Part shown: positions 1 to 7,183 of the stretch, in pieces
Position numbering within the stretch: the first letter of the stretch is position 1
Layout: each line of letters opens with the position of its first letter
DNA from: an uncultured Actinomycetes bacterium
GTDB lineage: Bacteria > Actinomycetota > Actinomycetes > Nanopelagicales > Nanopelagicaceae
Direction: 5' to 3'
DNA: 39,139 bases
Assembly (NCBI GenBank): GCA_903891755.1
Contig: CAITFY010000022.1
Span: 1 to 39,139, forward strand
Translations under genes and position numbers: made by a program
Notes under the pieces: model-generated
Told to the model about the DNA's origin: nothing
The model's database searches: none
The model's input: only the letters and a program-made list of their open reading frames with translations

Positions 1-42
1 CGCACCTTAGAAGATGAGGATTACGCCCGCAGCGCAGGGCGG

Positions 43-48
43 TAACCT
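43..48 (+). promoter_or_regulatory. Putative -10 box (TAACCT) for a leaderless ponA transcript
   Basis: TAACCT lies 7 bases before the ATG at 56. No Shine-Dalgarno sequence precedes that ATG. The same hexamer-to-start geometry recurs at twelve other genes here. No clear -35 can be assessed because the window begins 42 bases upstream. Confidence 0.5.
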
Positions 49-55
49 TTCACTC

Positions 56-2038
56 ATGGAAAAACCCTCCCGCGAGAATCTACGTACCTGGTTCATTCGC
101 GGTGCGATCTTTACGATCGGCGGAGGCTTTGTCATTGGCACCTATCTATTTGCATATGCATACTTCACCGTCAAAATTCCAGATCCCAATCAATATGTAA
201 ACAGCCAAGCAACCATCATTCAATATGCAGACGGCTCTGAGATTGGGCGCGTAGGGGCGCAAGATCGCACCAGTGTTCAGCTCGCGACAATTCCTATCAA
301 TGTACGCCATGCAATATTGGCCGCAGAAGACCGCAACTTTTATACCGAGCATGCATTCAGCCCGACCGGAATCCTGCGTGCCCTCTGGCACGATCTTCGC
401 GGCGGAAGCTTGCAAGGTGGTTCCACAATCACACAGCAGTACGCAAAGACTGCATTCTTATCTCCTGCGCAGAGCGTGCAGCGCAAGATAAAAGAGATAG
501 TAATTGCGGTTAAGTTAGAGCAGCAGTTATCAAAAGATCAAATCTTTGAAGATTATCTCAACACTATTTATTTTGGACGCGGCTCATATGGCGTGCAGAC
601 GGCATCCCAGGTTTACTTTGGCCGCACTGTTAATCAATTAAATATCTCTCAAGCTGCAGTGCTCGCAAGTATTTTGAATGCGCCTGGTTATTACGATCCC
701 GCAAACGGTCCGAATTATCTGGCCAGACTTCAAGCTCGTTGGAAATATGTTTTAAACGGAATGACAAAAGCTGGATGGATAACCGCAGCGCAAGAGAAGG
801 CTCAAGTATTTCCATTTATCCAACCGCGTGTTACCTCTGGTTCATTGGCTGGTCCAAAGGGATATGTTGTTTCATGGATTGAAAACCAATTAGCGAAATT
901 TGGTTTTACCCAGGATCAGCTCATGCAAGGTGGCTTGGTTGTGAAAACGACCCTTGTAAAGAAAGACCAACAAGCAGCCGTTGACGCCGTTGCTAAACGA
1001 ACTCCAAAATCCCCATTTAAGAATTTGCGGGTTGCACTTGTTTCCATTCAACCGGGCACTGGCGCTGTACTTGCAATGTATGGTGGTCAGGACTATCTGC
1101 TGAATCAATACAACAATGCCACGCAGGCAACGACGCAAGCCGGTTCCTCATTTAAGCCATTTGCCTTAGTAGCAGCGCTGGAATCAGGAATTAGTCTGCA
1201 CTCCATCTGGAACGGTCGCTCACCACAGGTCTTCTTCGATCCAGGTTCACAAGGACCTTATCCAGTATTCAATTACGGAAACGAACAATTCAAAAACATT
1301 AACCTATTAGATGCAATCGCTAACTCTGTAAACACCGTCTTTGTTCCACTTGGTATCAAAGTGGGGCCAGATAAGGTGATCGATGTGGCTCGTAGAGCGG
1401 GTATCCCAACCTCTGTTCAAATGGTTTCAGGACCATCAGTCACTCTCGGCGTTGCTAGCCCACATGTCATCGATTTGGCCTCTGCTTATGCAACATTTGC
1501 CGCGCAAGGCGTATATGCCAAGCCTTATATCGTCTCAGAAGTAGTCGGCAATAATGGCGGCATCTTGTACCAAGCTCAACCTCAAACAAATCAAGTATTT
1601 GCTAGCGATGTCATGGCTGATTTAACAACTGCCTTACAGACAGTTACACAATATGGAACAGCATCTGGCGCCGTTGCTGATTTAGGTCGACCAAGTGCAG
1701 GTAAGACGGGAACTACCACCGATAATGCCAGCGCATGGTTTACGGGTTATGTTCCGCAAATGGCTACGAGTGTGGCTCTCTTTAGAGACAACGCATCACA
1801 ATCACTCAATGGCATCGGTGGCTTGAACGCAGTTACTGGTGGAACTTTCCCTGCAAAAATTTGGGATCAATATATGCGCACAGCTTTAGCGCACACACCA
1901 GTTATGGATTTCCCACCACCTGCAGATATCGGCGGTACTGATCCAACTCCAATGCAGAGTGCGGTCCCAACGCTTGATCCCAAGCTTGCGCTCACACCAA
2001 AACCTACTCCTGCGCCTTCACCAAAGAAGAAGAAATAA
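56..2038 (+). CDS. ponA: Bifunctional class A penicillin-binding protein (transglycosylase/transpeptidase)
   Basis: This 660-residue protein polymerises lipid II glycan strands and cross-links stem peptides on the outer face of the membrane. A single N-terminal membrane anchor spans about residues 13-37. The GT51 domain shows EDRNFYTEH from E91 (catalytic Glu) and QGGSTITQQ near 120-128. The transpeptidase domain shows SSFK (S364, K367), SVN (424-426) and KTGT (550-553), so all three active-site motifs are intact. The tail is rich in Pro and Lys and ends in four lysines. The ATG at 56 was chosen over an in-frame ATG at 14 because TAACCT stands 7 bases before it. The gene heads the ponA-GT87-rpsF-ssb-rpsR-rplI-dnaB block known from other actinobacteria. 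Function is secure; the start is moderately secure. Confidence 0.95.
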   Translation: MEKPSRENLRTWFIRGAIFTIGGGFVIGTYLFAYAYFTVKIPDPNQYVNSQATIIQYADGSEIGRVGAQDRTSVQLATIPINVRHAILAAEDRNFYTEHAFSPTGILRALWHDLRGGSLQGGSTITQQYAKTAFLSPAQSVQRKIKEIVIAVKLEQQLSKDQIFEDYLNTIYFGRGSYGVQTASQVYFGRTVNQLNISQAAVLASILNAPGYYDPANGPNYLARLQARWKYVLNGMTKAGWITAAQEKAQVFPFIQPRVTSGSLAGPKGYVVSWIENQLAKFGFTQDQLMQGGLVVKTTLVKKDQQAAVDAVAKRTPKSPFKNLRVALVSIQPGTGAVLAMYGGQDYLLNQYNNATQATTQAGSSFKPFALVAALESGISLHSIWNGRSPQVFFDPGSQGPYPVFNYGNEQFKNINLLDAIANSVNTVFVPLGIKVGPDKVIDVARRAGIPTSVQMVSGPSVTLGVASPHVIDLASAYATFAAQGVYAKPYIVSEVVGNNGGILYQAQPQTNQVFASDVMADLTTALQTVTQYGTASGAVADLGRPSAGKTGTTTDNASAWFTGYVPQMATSVALFRDNASQSLNGIGGLNAVTGGTFPAKIWDQYMRTALAHTPVMDFPPPADIGGTDPTPMQSAVPTLDPKLALTPKPTPAPSPKKKK

Positions 2039-2048
2039 GCGTTAAAAG

Positions 2049-3257
2049 GTGAAGATCTCTTTCTCCACTAAAGTTGTGATCGCTCTCGCATTTCTGGCAG
2101 TTCTTTTATCAGTTGTGAAATTTAATCATTGTTACACAACTAATTGGACTGGTGTTGGAGTTGATGTCCATGAGTGTTACAGCGATCTACCTGCCCTTTT
2201 TGATGCGCGAGGTTTGGTCAATCACATCTGGCCGTATTCTAGTGCAACAAATTCAGTTGAGTACCCTCCACTTACTGGAGTAGTCATGTGGGCAACGGCT
2301 CTGATCACTCCTCACGGCGACAACGCCGATAAATATTATTATCTTATAAATATCGCTCTCATCGCACTTCTGTTTATTGGATCTGCACTTTTAGTTTCAA
2401 AGATGAATCCCAAGAAATGGTACTTGCTTCCAGTGCTACCTGCAGTTATAGCTTCGATGTATATCAATTGGGATATGTGGGCCGTAGTAACAGCGCTGCT
2501 CGCAATATATTTTTTCGACAAGAAGAGATATGAGTTGAGTGCGGTGGCTTTAGCTATCTCCATCGCAACAAAATTCTTTCCGGTAGTTCTACTAATCCCT
2601 ATAGCTCTTATATTTTTCATGAGACGTGAATTTCGATTGGCTATTCGATATGGCTTACAGACATCTATTTTGTGGTTAATTATTAATCTTCCTTTTGTTC
2701 TGACGACTCCAACTGGCTGGTGGAGATTTTTCAAAATGAACTCAACGAGGCCAGCTGACCTTGGCTCACTATGGCAAGCGTTGAGTATTTACGGGATTGA
2801 TGTTCCACATCTCAATTTCTACTGGATGGCGCTCTTCGCACTGGGCTCTCTAGCGACACTTGGATATTTGTATCGAAGCGCAATTACCCCGACTCTGGCT
2901 CAAATCGCCTTTATCTTTGTGGCGATATTTACCGCCCTTAATAAGGTTTATTCGCCTCAATATGTTCTCTGGTTGGCACCTTTGGCAGTGATCGCCTTGG
3001 TAAATAATCGTGATCGAGCCGCCTTCTGGATCTGGCAGGGCGCTGAAGCTTTTTACCACTTTGCCATTTGGGAGTACCTGGGCGGATATGCGGGAGCGAA
3101 ATTTGCTCTTCCTGCCAGGTGGTACGCCGGGGCGATATTGGTTCGGGTGGCAACCAGCCTCTTCTTCGCCTTTCGCACGCTCAAATCCACGCAATCACAA
3201 GTATCCACAGAGCCAGAACCTTCACAGGAGGATGAATTTCTCCTATCTAACCCCTAG
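2049..3257 (+). CDS. Polytopic GT87-family (DUF2029-like) glycosyltransferase, probably polyprenol-phosphate-mannose dependent
   Basis: A 402-residue integral membrane protein with roughly ten hydrophobic segments. Features typical of the GT-C fold GT87 family are an acidic cluster after the first membrane segment (D39, E42, D46), EYPP at 71-74, NWD at 140-142 and SPQYVLWLAPL from 302. Characterised actinobacterial members transfer mannose from a polyprenyl carrier to phosphatidylinositol mannosides or related glycoconjugates; the acceptor here is unknown. Translation appears to begin at GTG 2049, ten bases after the ponA stop, with AAAAGG abutting it; this start is not certain. Its place between ponA and rpsF matches the equivalent membrane protein in Mycobacterium. 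The acidic C-terminal tail (PEPSQEDE) is probably cytoplasmic. Family is confident, substrate is inference. Confidence 0.82.
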   Translation: MKISFSTKVVIALAFLAVLLSVVKFNHCYTTNWTGVGVDVHECYSDLPALFDARGLVNHIWPYSSATNSVEYPPLTGVVMWATALITPHGDNADKYYYLINIALIALLFIGSALLVSKMNPKKWYLLPVLPAVIASMYINWDMWAVVTALLAIYFFDKKRYELSAVALAISIATKFFPVVLLIPIALIFFMRREFRLAIRYGLQTSILWLIINLPFVLTTPTGWWRFFKMNSTRPADLGSLWQALSIYGIDVPHLNFYWMALFALGSLATLGYLYRSAITPTLAQIAFIFVAIFTALNKVYSPQYVLWLAPLAVIALVNNRDRAAFWIWQGAEAFYHFAIWEYLGGYAGAKFALPARWYAGAILVRVATSLFFAFRTLKSTQSQVSTEPEPSQEDEFLLSNP

Positions 3258-3264
3258 GAGTTAG
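3247..3264. promoter_or_regulatory. Near-perfect 18-bp palindrome at the rpsF promoter
   Basis: CTAACCCCTAGGAGTTAG has eight of nine complementary pairs (C3252/A3259 is the only mismatch) and is centred on the stop codon of the GT87 gene. It overlaps the start of the proposed -10 at 3262. It could be an operator or a chance palindrome. Confidence 0.3.
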
Positions 3265-3267
3265 GCT
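3262..3267 (+). promoter_or_regulatory. Putative -10 box (TAGGCT) of the rpsF-ssb-rpsR-rplI operon
   Basis: TAGGCT matches the TANNNT pattern used elsewhere in the window and is identical to the hexamer before serS. Transcription from it would begin near 3274 and give a leader of about 100 bases that contains the structured element at 3321-3370. No convincing -35 was seen. Confidence 0.35.
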
Positions 3268-3320
3268 TACCCTTCCTACACGTTCAGGGCACCCGTCCTT
3301 TCCGCTGCTAGGAGCAGTAA

Positions 3321-3370
3321 CCCTCCTGCCGTGGAAATACCACGGCCGCTTTAGTCCAGAGGAGGTGGGG
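3321..3370 (+). promoter_or_regulatory. Structured rpsF leader, probable S6:S18 autoregulatory element, sequestering the ribosome binding site
   Basis: Inner stem GCCGTGG (3328-3334) pairs perfectly with CCACGGC (3340-3346) across the loop AAATA. Outer stem CCTCCT (3322-3327) pairs perfectly with AGGAGG (3360-3365), which is the Shine-Dalgarno sequence of rpsF. The strands are separated by a one-sided 13-base internal loop (3347-3359) adjoining a CCG. Bacterial S6:S18 leaders are known to use a CCG-containing asymmetric loop that mimics the 16S rRNA site of the S6:S18 dimer. rpsF and rpsR both lie in this operon. The structure is seen directly; protein binding is inference. Confidence 0.75.
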
Positions 3371-3377
3371 TTAACGC

Positions 3378-3674
3378 ATGCGTCATTATGAAATCATGGT
3401 CATTCTCGATCCTGACCTAGAAGAACGCACAGTCGCACCAAGTCTTGAGACATACCTCAAGATCATCAAAGACAGTGGTGGAACCGTCGACAAGCTCGAT
3501 ATTTGGGGACGTCGCCGCATGACCTTCGAAATCAATAAAAAAGCCGAAGGTATCTACGCTGTTGCAGATCTGCACTGTGGTCCAGATGCGATTAAAGAAC
3601 TTGATCGCCAACTCAATTTGAACGAGGCCGTGCTTCGCACAAAGGTCGTACGTCCAGATTCACTCAATTCATAA
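3378..3674 (+). CDS. rpsF: 30S ribosomal protein bS6
   Basis: A 98-residue protein of normal bS6 length. It opens with the family's MRHYEIMVILDPDLEER pattern and keeps the DKLDIWGRRRMTFEINKKAEGIYAV core strand-helix motif. It binds the platform of the 30S subunit as a dimer with bS18, whose gene lies 580 bases downstream. The start is set by AGGAGG at 3360-3365, which is base-paired in the leader hairpin, so access to it is probably regulated. It is the first gene of the rpsF-ssb-rpsR-rplI operon. Confidence 0.97.
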   Translation: MRHYEIMVILDPDLEERTVAPSLETYLKIIKDSGGTVDKLDIWGRRRMTFEINKKAEGIYAVADLHCGPDAIKELDRQLNLNEAVLRTKVVRPDSLNS

Positions 3675-3704
3675 TCAGATAACAGTTAATTAAGCGAGAG
3701 AAAA

Positions 3705-4196
3705 ATGGCAGCTGGCGATACAACAATCACAATGATCGGTAACTTAACAAGCGATCCTGAACTGCGCTTCACACCTTCTGGTGCTGCAGTCGCAAAGTTC
3801 ACCGTTGCATCAACTCCTCGTTATCTCGATAAGGCAACGAACGAGTGGAAAGATGGCGATAGCCTCTTTCTAAACTGTCAGATCTGGCGTCAAGCTGCAG
3901 AGAATGTCGCAGAATCTTTGACACGCGGAATGCGCGTCATTGTTTCTGGTCGTCTCAAGCAACGCTCTTATGAGACTAAAGAAGGCGAGAAGCGCACAGT
4001 ATTTGAGGTTGAAGTTGACGAGGTAGGTCCATCACTTCGTAATGCAACCGCAAAGGTCACAAAGACAACTCGCGGAGCGGGTACTGGTGGCTTCACCGCT
4101 ACAACAGAGACTGCTTCATCAGATGATCCTTGGTCAGCCGCACCAGTAGGTGGCGGTTGGGCAACCGGCGCATCAGATGATCAACCTCCATTCTAA
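3705..4196 (+). CDS. ssb: Single-stranded DNA-binding protein
   Basis: A 163-residue SSB that coats single-stranded DNA during replication, repair and recombination. The OB fold covers about residues 1-113, opening with TTITMIGNLTSDPELRFT and containing the FLNCQIWRQAAENVAESL segment. A Gly/Thr/Ser-rich linker follows, then the acidic tip DDQPPF, which recruits partner proteins in this family. It lies 30 bases after rpsF with a purine-rich GAGAG ribosome site before the ATG. The rpsF-ssb-rpsR order is widely conserved, and dnaB lies downstream. Confidence 0.96.
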   Translation: MAAGDTTITMIGNLTSDPELRFTPSGAAVAKFTVASTPRYLDKATNEWKDGDSLFLNCQIWRQAAENVAESLTRGMRVIVSGRLKQRSYETKEGEKRTVFEVEVDEVGPSLRNATAKVTKTTRGAGTGGFTATTETASSDDPWSAAPVGGGWATGASDDQPPF

Positions 4197-4230
4197 GTAA
4201 TTAATTAATCAACCATTCCTGTTTAATTAC
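4197..4230. repeat. AT-rich inverted repeat between ssb and rpsR
   Basis: GTAATTAA (4197-4204) is an exact inverted copy of TTAATTAC (4223-4230), with 18 bases between. It starts immediately after the ssb stop. It is too AT-rich to be a strong terminator; a processing site or a chance feature are both possible. Confidence 0.3.
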
Positions 4231-4255
4231 AGGGCCCTCTTAAAGGAGCACCACA

Positions 4256-4543
4256 GTGGGAGCAAGAAGTAATAAGACCTTAAAACCAAAGAAGGTCGCG
4301 CCGAAGATGTCGGCTGCGGCCCTCAAAAAGTTTAAGAAGAAGCCATGTTCTTTCTGCCAACAGAAAGTTACTTATATTGACTATAAGGACATCGCGACTC
4401 TTCGTAAGTTCATCTCAGATCGCGGCAAGATCCGCGCTCGCCGAGTAACGGGTGCATGCACCCAACATCAACGTGCAATTGCTGCCGCGGTTAAGAACTC
4501 CCGCGAAATGGCGCTTTTGCCTTACACCTCAACAGCAAGATAA
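4256..4543 (+). CDS. rpsR: 30S ribosomal protein bS18, zinc-binding form
   Basis: A 95-residue bS18. The core (YIDYKDIATLRKFISDRGKIRARRVTG) is characteristic. C31 and C34 (CSFC) and C68 and H71 (CTQH) form an apparent zinc site, so this is the C+ form; actinobacteria often carry a second, zinc-free paralogue elsewhere. Translation starts at GTG 4256, supported by AAAGGAG about nine bases upstream. It partners bS6 on the 30S platform, and the pair may repress this operon through the leader at 3321-3370. The N-terminus is longer and more basic than in E. coli. Confidence 0.95.
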   Translation: MGARSNKTLKPKKVAPKMSAAALKKFKKKPCSFCQQKVTYIDYKDIATLRKFISDRGKIRARRVTGACTQHQRAIAAAVKNSREMALLPYTSTAR

Positions 4544-4555
4544 GGAGAGCAGCAC

Positions 4556-4999
4556 ATGAAACTCATCCTTACTCGTGAAGTTGCAGGACTCGGACAAGCT
4601 GGCGACGTTGTAACCGTTAAAGATGGTTACGCACGCAACTTCCTCGTACCAAATGGCAATGCAATTGCATGGTCACTCGGTGGAGAGAAGCAGATCGAAG
4701 GAATTCGCCGCGCACGTAGTGCACGAGAGATTCGCGATCTTGATCATGCCCGCGAAATCAAGGCAGCTTTGGAGGGCGCTCCAATAGTTGTGAAGGCAAA
4801 GGTTGGCGCAACAGGCTCACTCTTCGGTTCAGTCACCGATAAGGACCTCATTGCAGCAATCAAGTCATCAGTCGGAATTGATATCGACCGCCACCGTTTG
4901 AAGGCCCCTGCTATGAAGAAGCTTGGTAACTACACCGCCAAGGTAAACCTTCATGCCCAGGTTGCTGCCAACATTCAGGTTCAGGTAGTCGCTGCTTAA
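4556..4999 (+). CDS. rplI: 50S ribosomal protein bL9
   Basis: A 147-residue bL9 of normal length. The N-terminal domain carries the family signature: GLGQAGDVVTVKDGYARNFL, then VPNG. A charged helix (about 45-75) leads to the C-terminal RNA-binding domain, which shows the GSLFGSVTDKDL pattern. It binds 23S rRNA at the L1 side of the 50S subunit. AAGGAGA precedes the ATG, 12 bases after rpsR. A hairpin terminator follows at 5014, so the gene closes the operon. Confidence 0.96.
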   Translation: MKLILTREVAGLGQAGDVVTVKDGYARNFLVPNGNAIAWSLGGEKQIEGIRRARSAREIRDLDHAREIKAALEGAPIVVKAKVGATGSLFGSVTDKDLIAAIKSSVGIDIDRHRLKAPAMKKLGNYTAKVNLHAQVAANIQVQVVAA

Positions 5000-5013
5000 T
5001 ACGCTCAAGAGTT

Positions 5014-5044
5014 AAACCCCGCCTCCTATGAGACGGGGTTTTCT
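5014..5044 (+). terminator. Intrinsic terminator after rplI
   Basis: AACCCCG (5015-5021) pairs with CGGGGTT (5034-5040) and is followed by more T residues. Three further pairs (CTC/GAG) can form inside the loop. It separates the ribosomal operon from dnaB. Confidence 0.85.
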
Positions 5045-5071
5045 CATTTATTGAGATTCCAAAATAATTCT

Positions 5072-5208
5072 TTATCCCCAGCCTTGTGGGTGAAATTGAG
5101 CGTGAATTAGCTGGAAAAGGGAGATCTATCCCCAGACTGGGGCTAGTTACCCACAGTGCCTCCACACCGAAACCCAGGTTATCCCCAGCAATACAAAGGT
5201 TTCCCACA
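5072..5208 (+). other. Cluster of degenerate DnaA-box-like 9-mers upstream of dnaB
   Basis: Five same-strand 9-mers lie one or two mismatches from TTATCCACA: TTATCCCCA at 5072-5080 and 5179-5187, CTATCCCCA at 5126-5134, TTACCCACA at 5147-5155 and TTTCCCACA at 5200-5208. An inverted variant is at 5085-5093. This is the 244-base gap between rplI and dnaB and holds no gene. It may be a DnaA-responsive promoter region or titration site; none of the sites is an exact consensus. Confidence 0.4.
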
Positions 5209-5273
5209 CCAGGGCGCACATGCCACCCTAAGAAAAATAGGGAATGTCAGTTGCCCGTAAGAGGATTACGCCC

Positions 5274-6674
5274 GTGAGCATCGCAGAGTTACCCAATCGC
5301 GGAAATAACAATCTGCCTGCCCGTCCCATTGAATTCGAGCGGACCCCTCCACAAGATTTAGTCGCAGAACAATCTGTTCTCGGCGGAATGTTGCTCTCCA
5401 AAGATGCAATTGCCGATGTTGTAGAGATTATTAAAGAGCGAGATTTCTATCGCCCAGCACACGAACTTATCTATGATGCAATTCTTGATCTCTATGGCCG
5501 TGGAGATCCTGCTGATCCCGTCACTGTCGCCGCTGAGTTAACAAAGCGCGGCGATATTGCACGAGCAGGTGGCGCCCCATATTTGCACACCCTTATCTCC
5601 TCTGTGCCAACCGCAGCTAATGCAGGTTACTACGCACGCATCGTTCGCGATCGCGCAATCTTGCGTCGACTTGTCGAAGCGGGTACCAAGATTGTTCAAC
5701 TTGGATACTCAGAGGCCGGTGATGTTGATGATGCAGTTGATGCAGCGCAAGCCGAGGTTTACCAGGTAACAGAATCTCGAATGACTGAAGATTATGTGCA
5801 GCTCTCTGAATTACTTCCCGCCGCACTCGATGAGATTGAAGCTATCTCCTCTGGTGTTGCCGAAGAGGGCGTGAAGAGTGGATTTAGAGATCTTGATGCA
5901 CTCACTAATGGATTCCACCCAGGCAACATGATTGTTCTTGCAGCGCGTCCTGCGGTTGGTAAATCAACACTCGGCCTTGATATTGCGCGTTACGCATCAA
6001 TTCACAAAGGCGATACCTCTGTAATCTTCTCACTTGAAATGAGCCGATCTGAGATCACGATGCGCATGCTCTCTGCTGAAGCAAAGGTTGGCTTAAACAA
6101 TATTCGTTCCGGATCACTCTCTGATGATGAGTGGGGTCGTTTAGCAAAGCGTATGGGTGAGATTTCACAAGCCCCGCTCTTCATCGATGATTCACCAAAT
6201 CTTTCGCTGATGGAGATTCGCGCAAAGGCTCGTCGTCTCAAGCAACGTCACAATCTCAAACTCATTGTTATCGATTACTTACAGCTCATGACTTCCGGTA
6301 AGCGCGTTGAGAGCCGTCAACAGGAAGTATCTGAGTTCTCTCGTAACCTTAAATTGCTCGCCAAGGAACTCAATGTTCCAATTATCGCAATCTCGCAGCT
6401 CAACCGTTCTCCAGAACAGCGCGCAGATAAGAAGCCGATGCTCTCTGATCTCCGTGAATCAGGCTCAATCGAACAAGATGCAGATATGGTTATTTTGTTG
6501 CACCGCGATGATTTATATGACAATCAAAATCGTTCCGGCGAGGCTGATTTAATCGTGGCTAAGCACCGTAATGGTCAGACCCGCACAATTACCGTTGCAG
6601 CCCAACTCCACTTTGCACGCTTTGCAGATATCGCTCCCGCTTATAGCGGCGGCGAAAACTTCGTAAAGGATTAA
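5274..6674 (+). CDS. dnaB: Replicative DNA helicase DnaB
   Basis: The hexameric 5'-3' helicase of the replication fork; 466 residues from the chosen start. The N-terminal primase-interacting domain spans about 25-130 (PQDLVAEQSVLGGMLLS and the following helices). The RecA-like motor carries Walker A ARPAVGKST (224-232) and Walker B LIVIDYLQLM near residue 310. No intein interrupts the P-loop, unlike in several mycobacteria. GTG 5274 is preferred because AAGAGGA (5259-5265) lies 8 bases upstream. An in-frame ATG at 5244 would add ten residues but has only a weak purine run before it. The divergent-looking upstream gap holds DnaA-box-like sequences. Confidence 0.95.
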   Translation: MSIAELPNRGNNNLPARPIEFERTPPQDLVAEQSVLGGMLLSKDAIADVVEIIKERDFYRPAHELIYDAILDLYGRGDPADPVTVAAELTKRGDIARAGGAPYLHTLISSVPTAANAGYYARIVRDRAILRRLVEAGTKIVQLGYSEAGDVDDAVDAAQAEVYQVTESRMTEDYVQLSELLPAALDEIEAISSGVAEEGVKSGFRDLDALTNGFHPGNMIVLAARPAVGKSTLGLDIARYASIHKGDTSVIFSLEMSRSEITMRMLSAEAKVGLNNIRSGSLSDDEWGRLAKRMGEISQAPLFIDDSPNLSLMEIRAKARRLKQRHNLKLIVIDYLQLMTSGKRVESRQQEVSEFSRNLKLLAKELNVPIIAISQLNRSPEQRADKKPMLSDLRESGSIEQDADMVILLHRDDLYDNQNRSGEADLIVAKHRNGQTRTITVAAQLHFARFADIAPAYSGGENFVKD

Positions 6675-6688
6675 CTCTTAAGAAACCC

Positions 6689-7183
6689 CTAGTTGATGGG
6701 ATTAAGTAATCCACTCTTAACATCGTAGATAGCGCCCATTACCCGCACCTCGTCGTGAAGCAGTGGATAGCTCTCGATCTTTACGATGTCTTTAAGAAGC
6801 GCACCCAATTGGTCATCAGTGGTTTGAAAATCCAGGCTACGTGTATCGACGCCACTCTTCTTAGAGATCGCCTCATGAATCCCAGCTTCATCGGTGCTCG
6901 CCATACGGCAATCTGTATGCGGCATCACCAAAACTCGATTTACTCCAAGTAGGTGAGTTGCTAGAACCAAGGTACGAAGTACGTCATCAGTAACTCTGGC
7001 TCCAGCGTTACGCAAAATCTTTGCATCCCCAGAGCTCATACCAACAATGCGAAGTGGATCAATCCGCGAATCCATGCAAGTGACAATTGCCAAACCTTTA
7101 ACAGCGGTACCGGTTAGATTTTCAGAGGTGAAGCGCGTTGCAAAGTTCTGGTTTGCGCTCAAGATATCGTCAAACTTATCCAT
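6689..7183 (-). CDS. Small beta-class carbonic anhydrase
   Basis: A 164-residue protein of the beta-carbonic anhydrase fold, which interconverts CO2 and bicarbonate in the cytoplasm. The zinc site is visible as C36-x-D38-S-R40 and H89-x-x-C92, with the GDAKILRNAGARV strand between. The length matches the short actinobacterial type exemplified by Rv1284 of M. tuberculosis rather than the 200-230-residue plant-like type. Its start overlaps the end of the upstream transporter gene by 8 bases, so the two are co-transcribed. The C-terminus converges on dnaB with 14 bases between the genes and no terminator hairpin. Confidence 0.88.
   Translation of the reverse strand: MDKFDDILSANQNFATRFTSENLTGTAVKGLAIVTCMDSRIDPLRIVGMSSGDAKILRNAGARVTDDVLRTLVLATHLLGVNRVLVMPHTDCRMASTDEAGIHEAISKKSGVDTRSLDFQTTDDQLGALLKDIVKIESYPLLHDEVRVMGAIYDVKSGLLNPIN

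Noticed and set aside
14..55. ATG at 14 as the ponA start
   Set aside because: It is possible, but the promoter-like TAACCT at 43 would then be inside the gene. The 14 extra residues do not resemble a PBP N-terminus.
5050..5243. Chromosomal origin oriC
   Set aside because: Boxes are degenerate, there is no clear AT-rich unwinding tract, and dnaA or dnaN is not adjacent. Kept only as a DnaA-box-like cluster.
5274..6674. Intein in DnaB
   Set aside because: The P-loop ARPAVGKST is contiguous and the length is that of an inteinless helicase.
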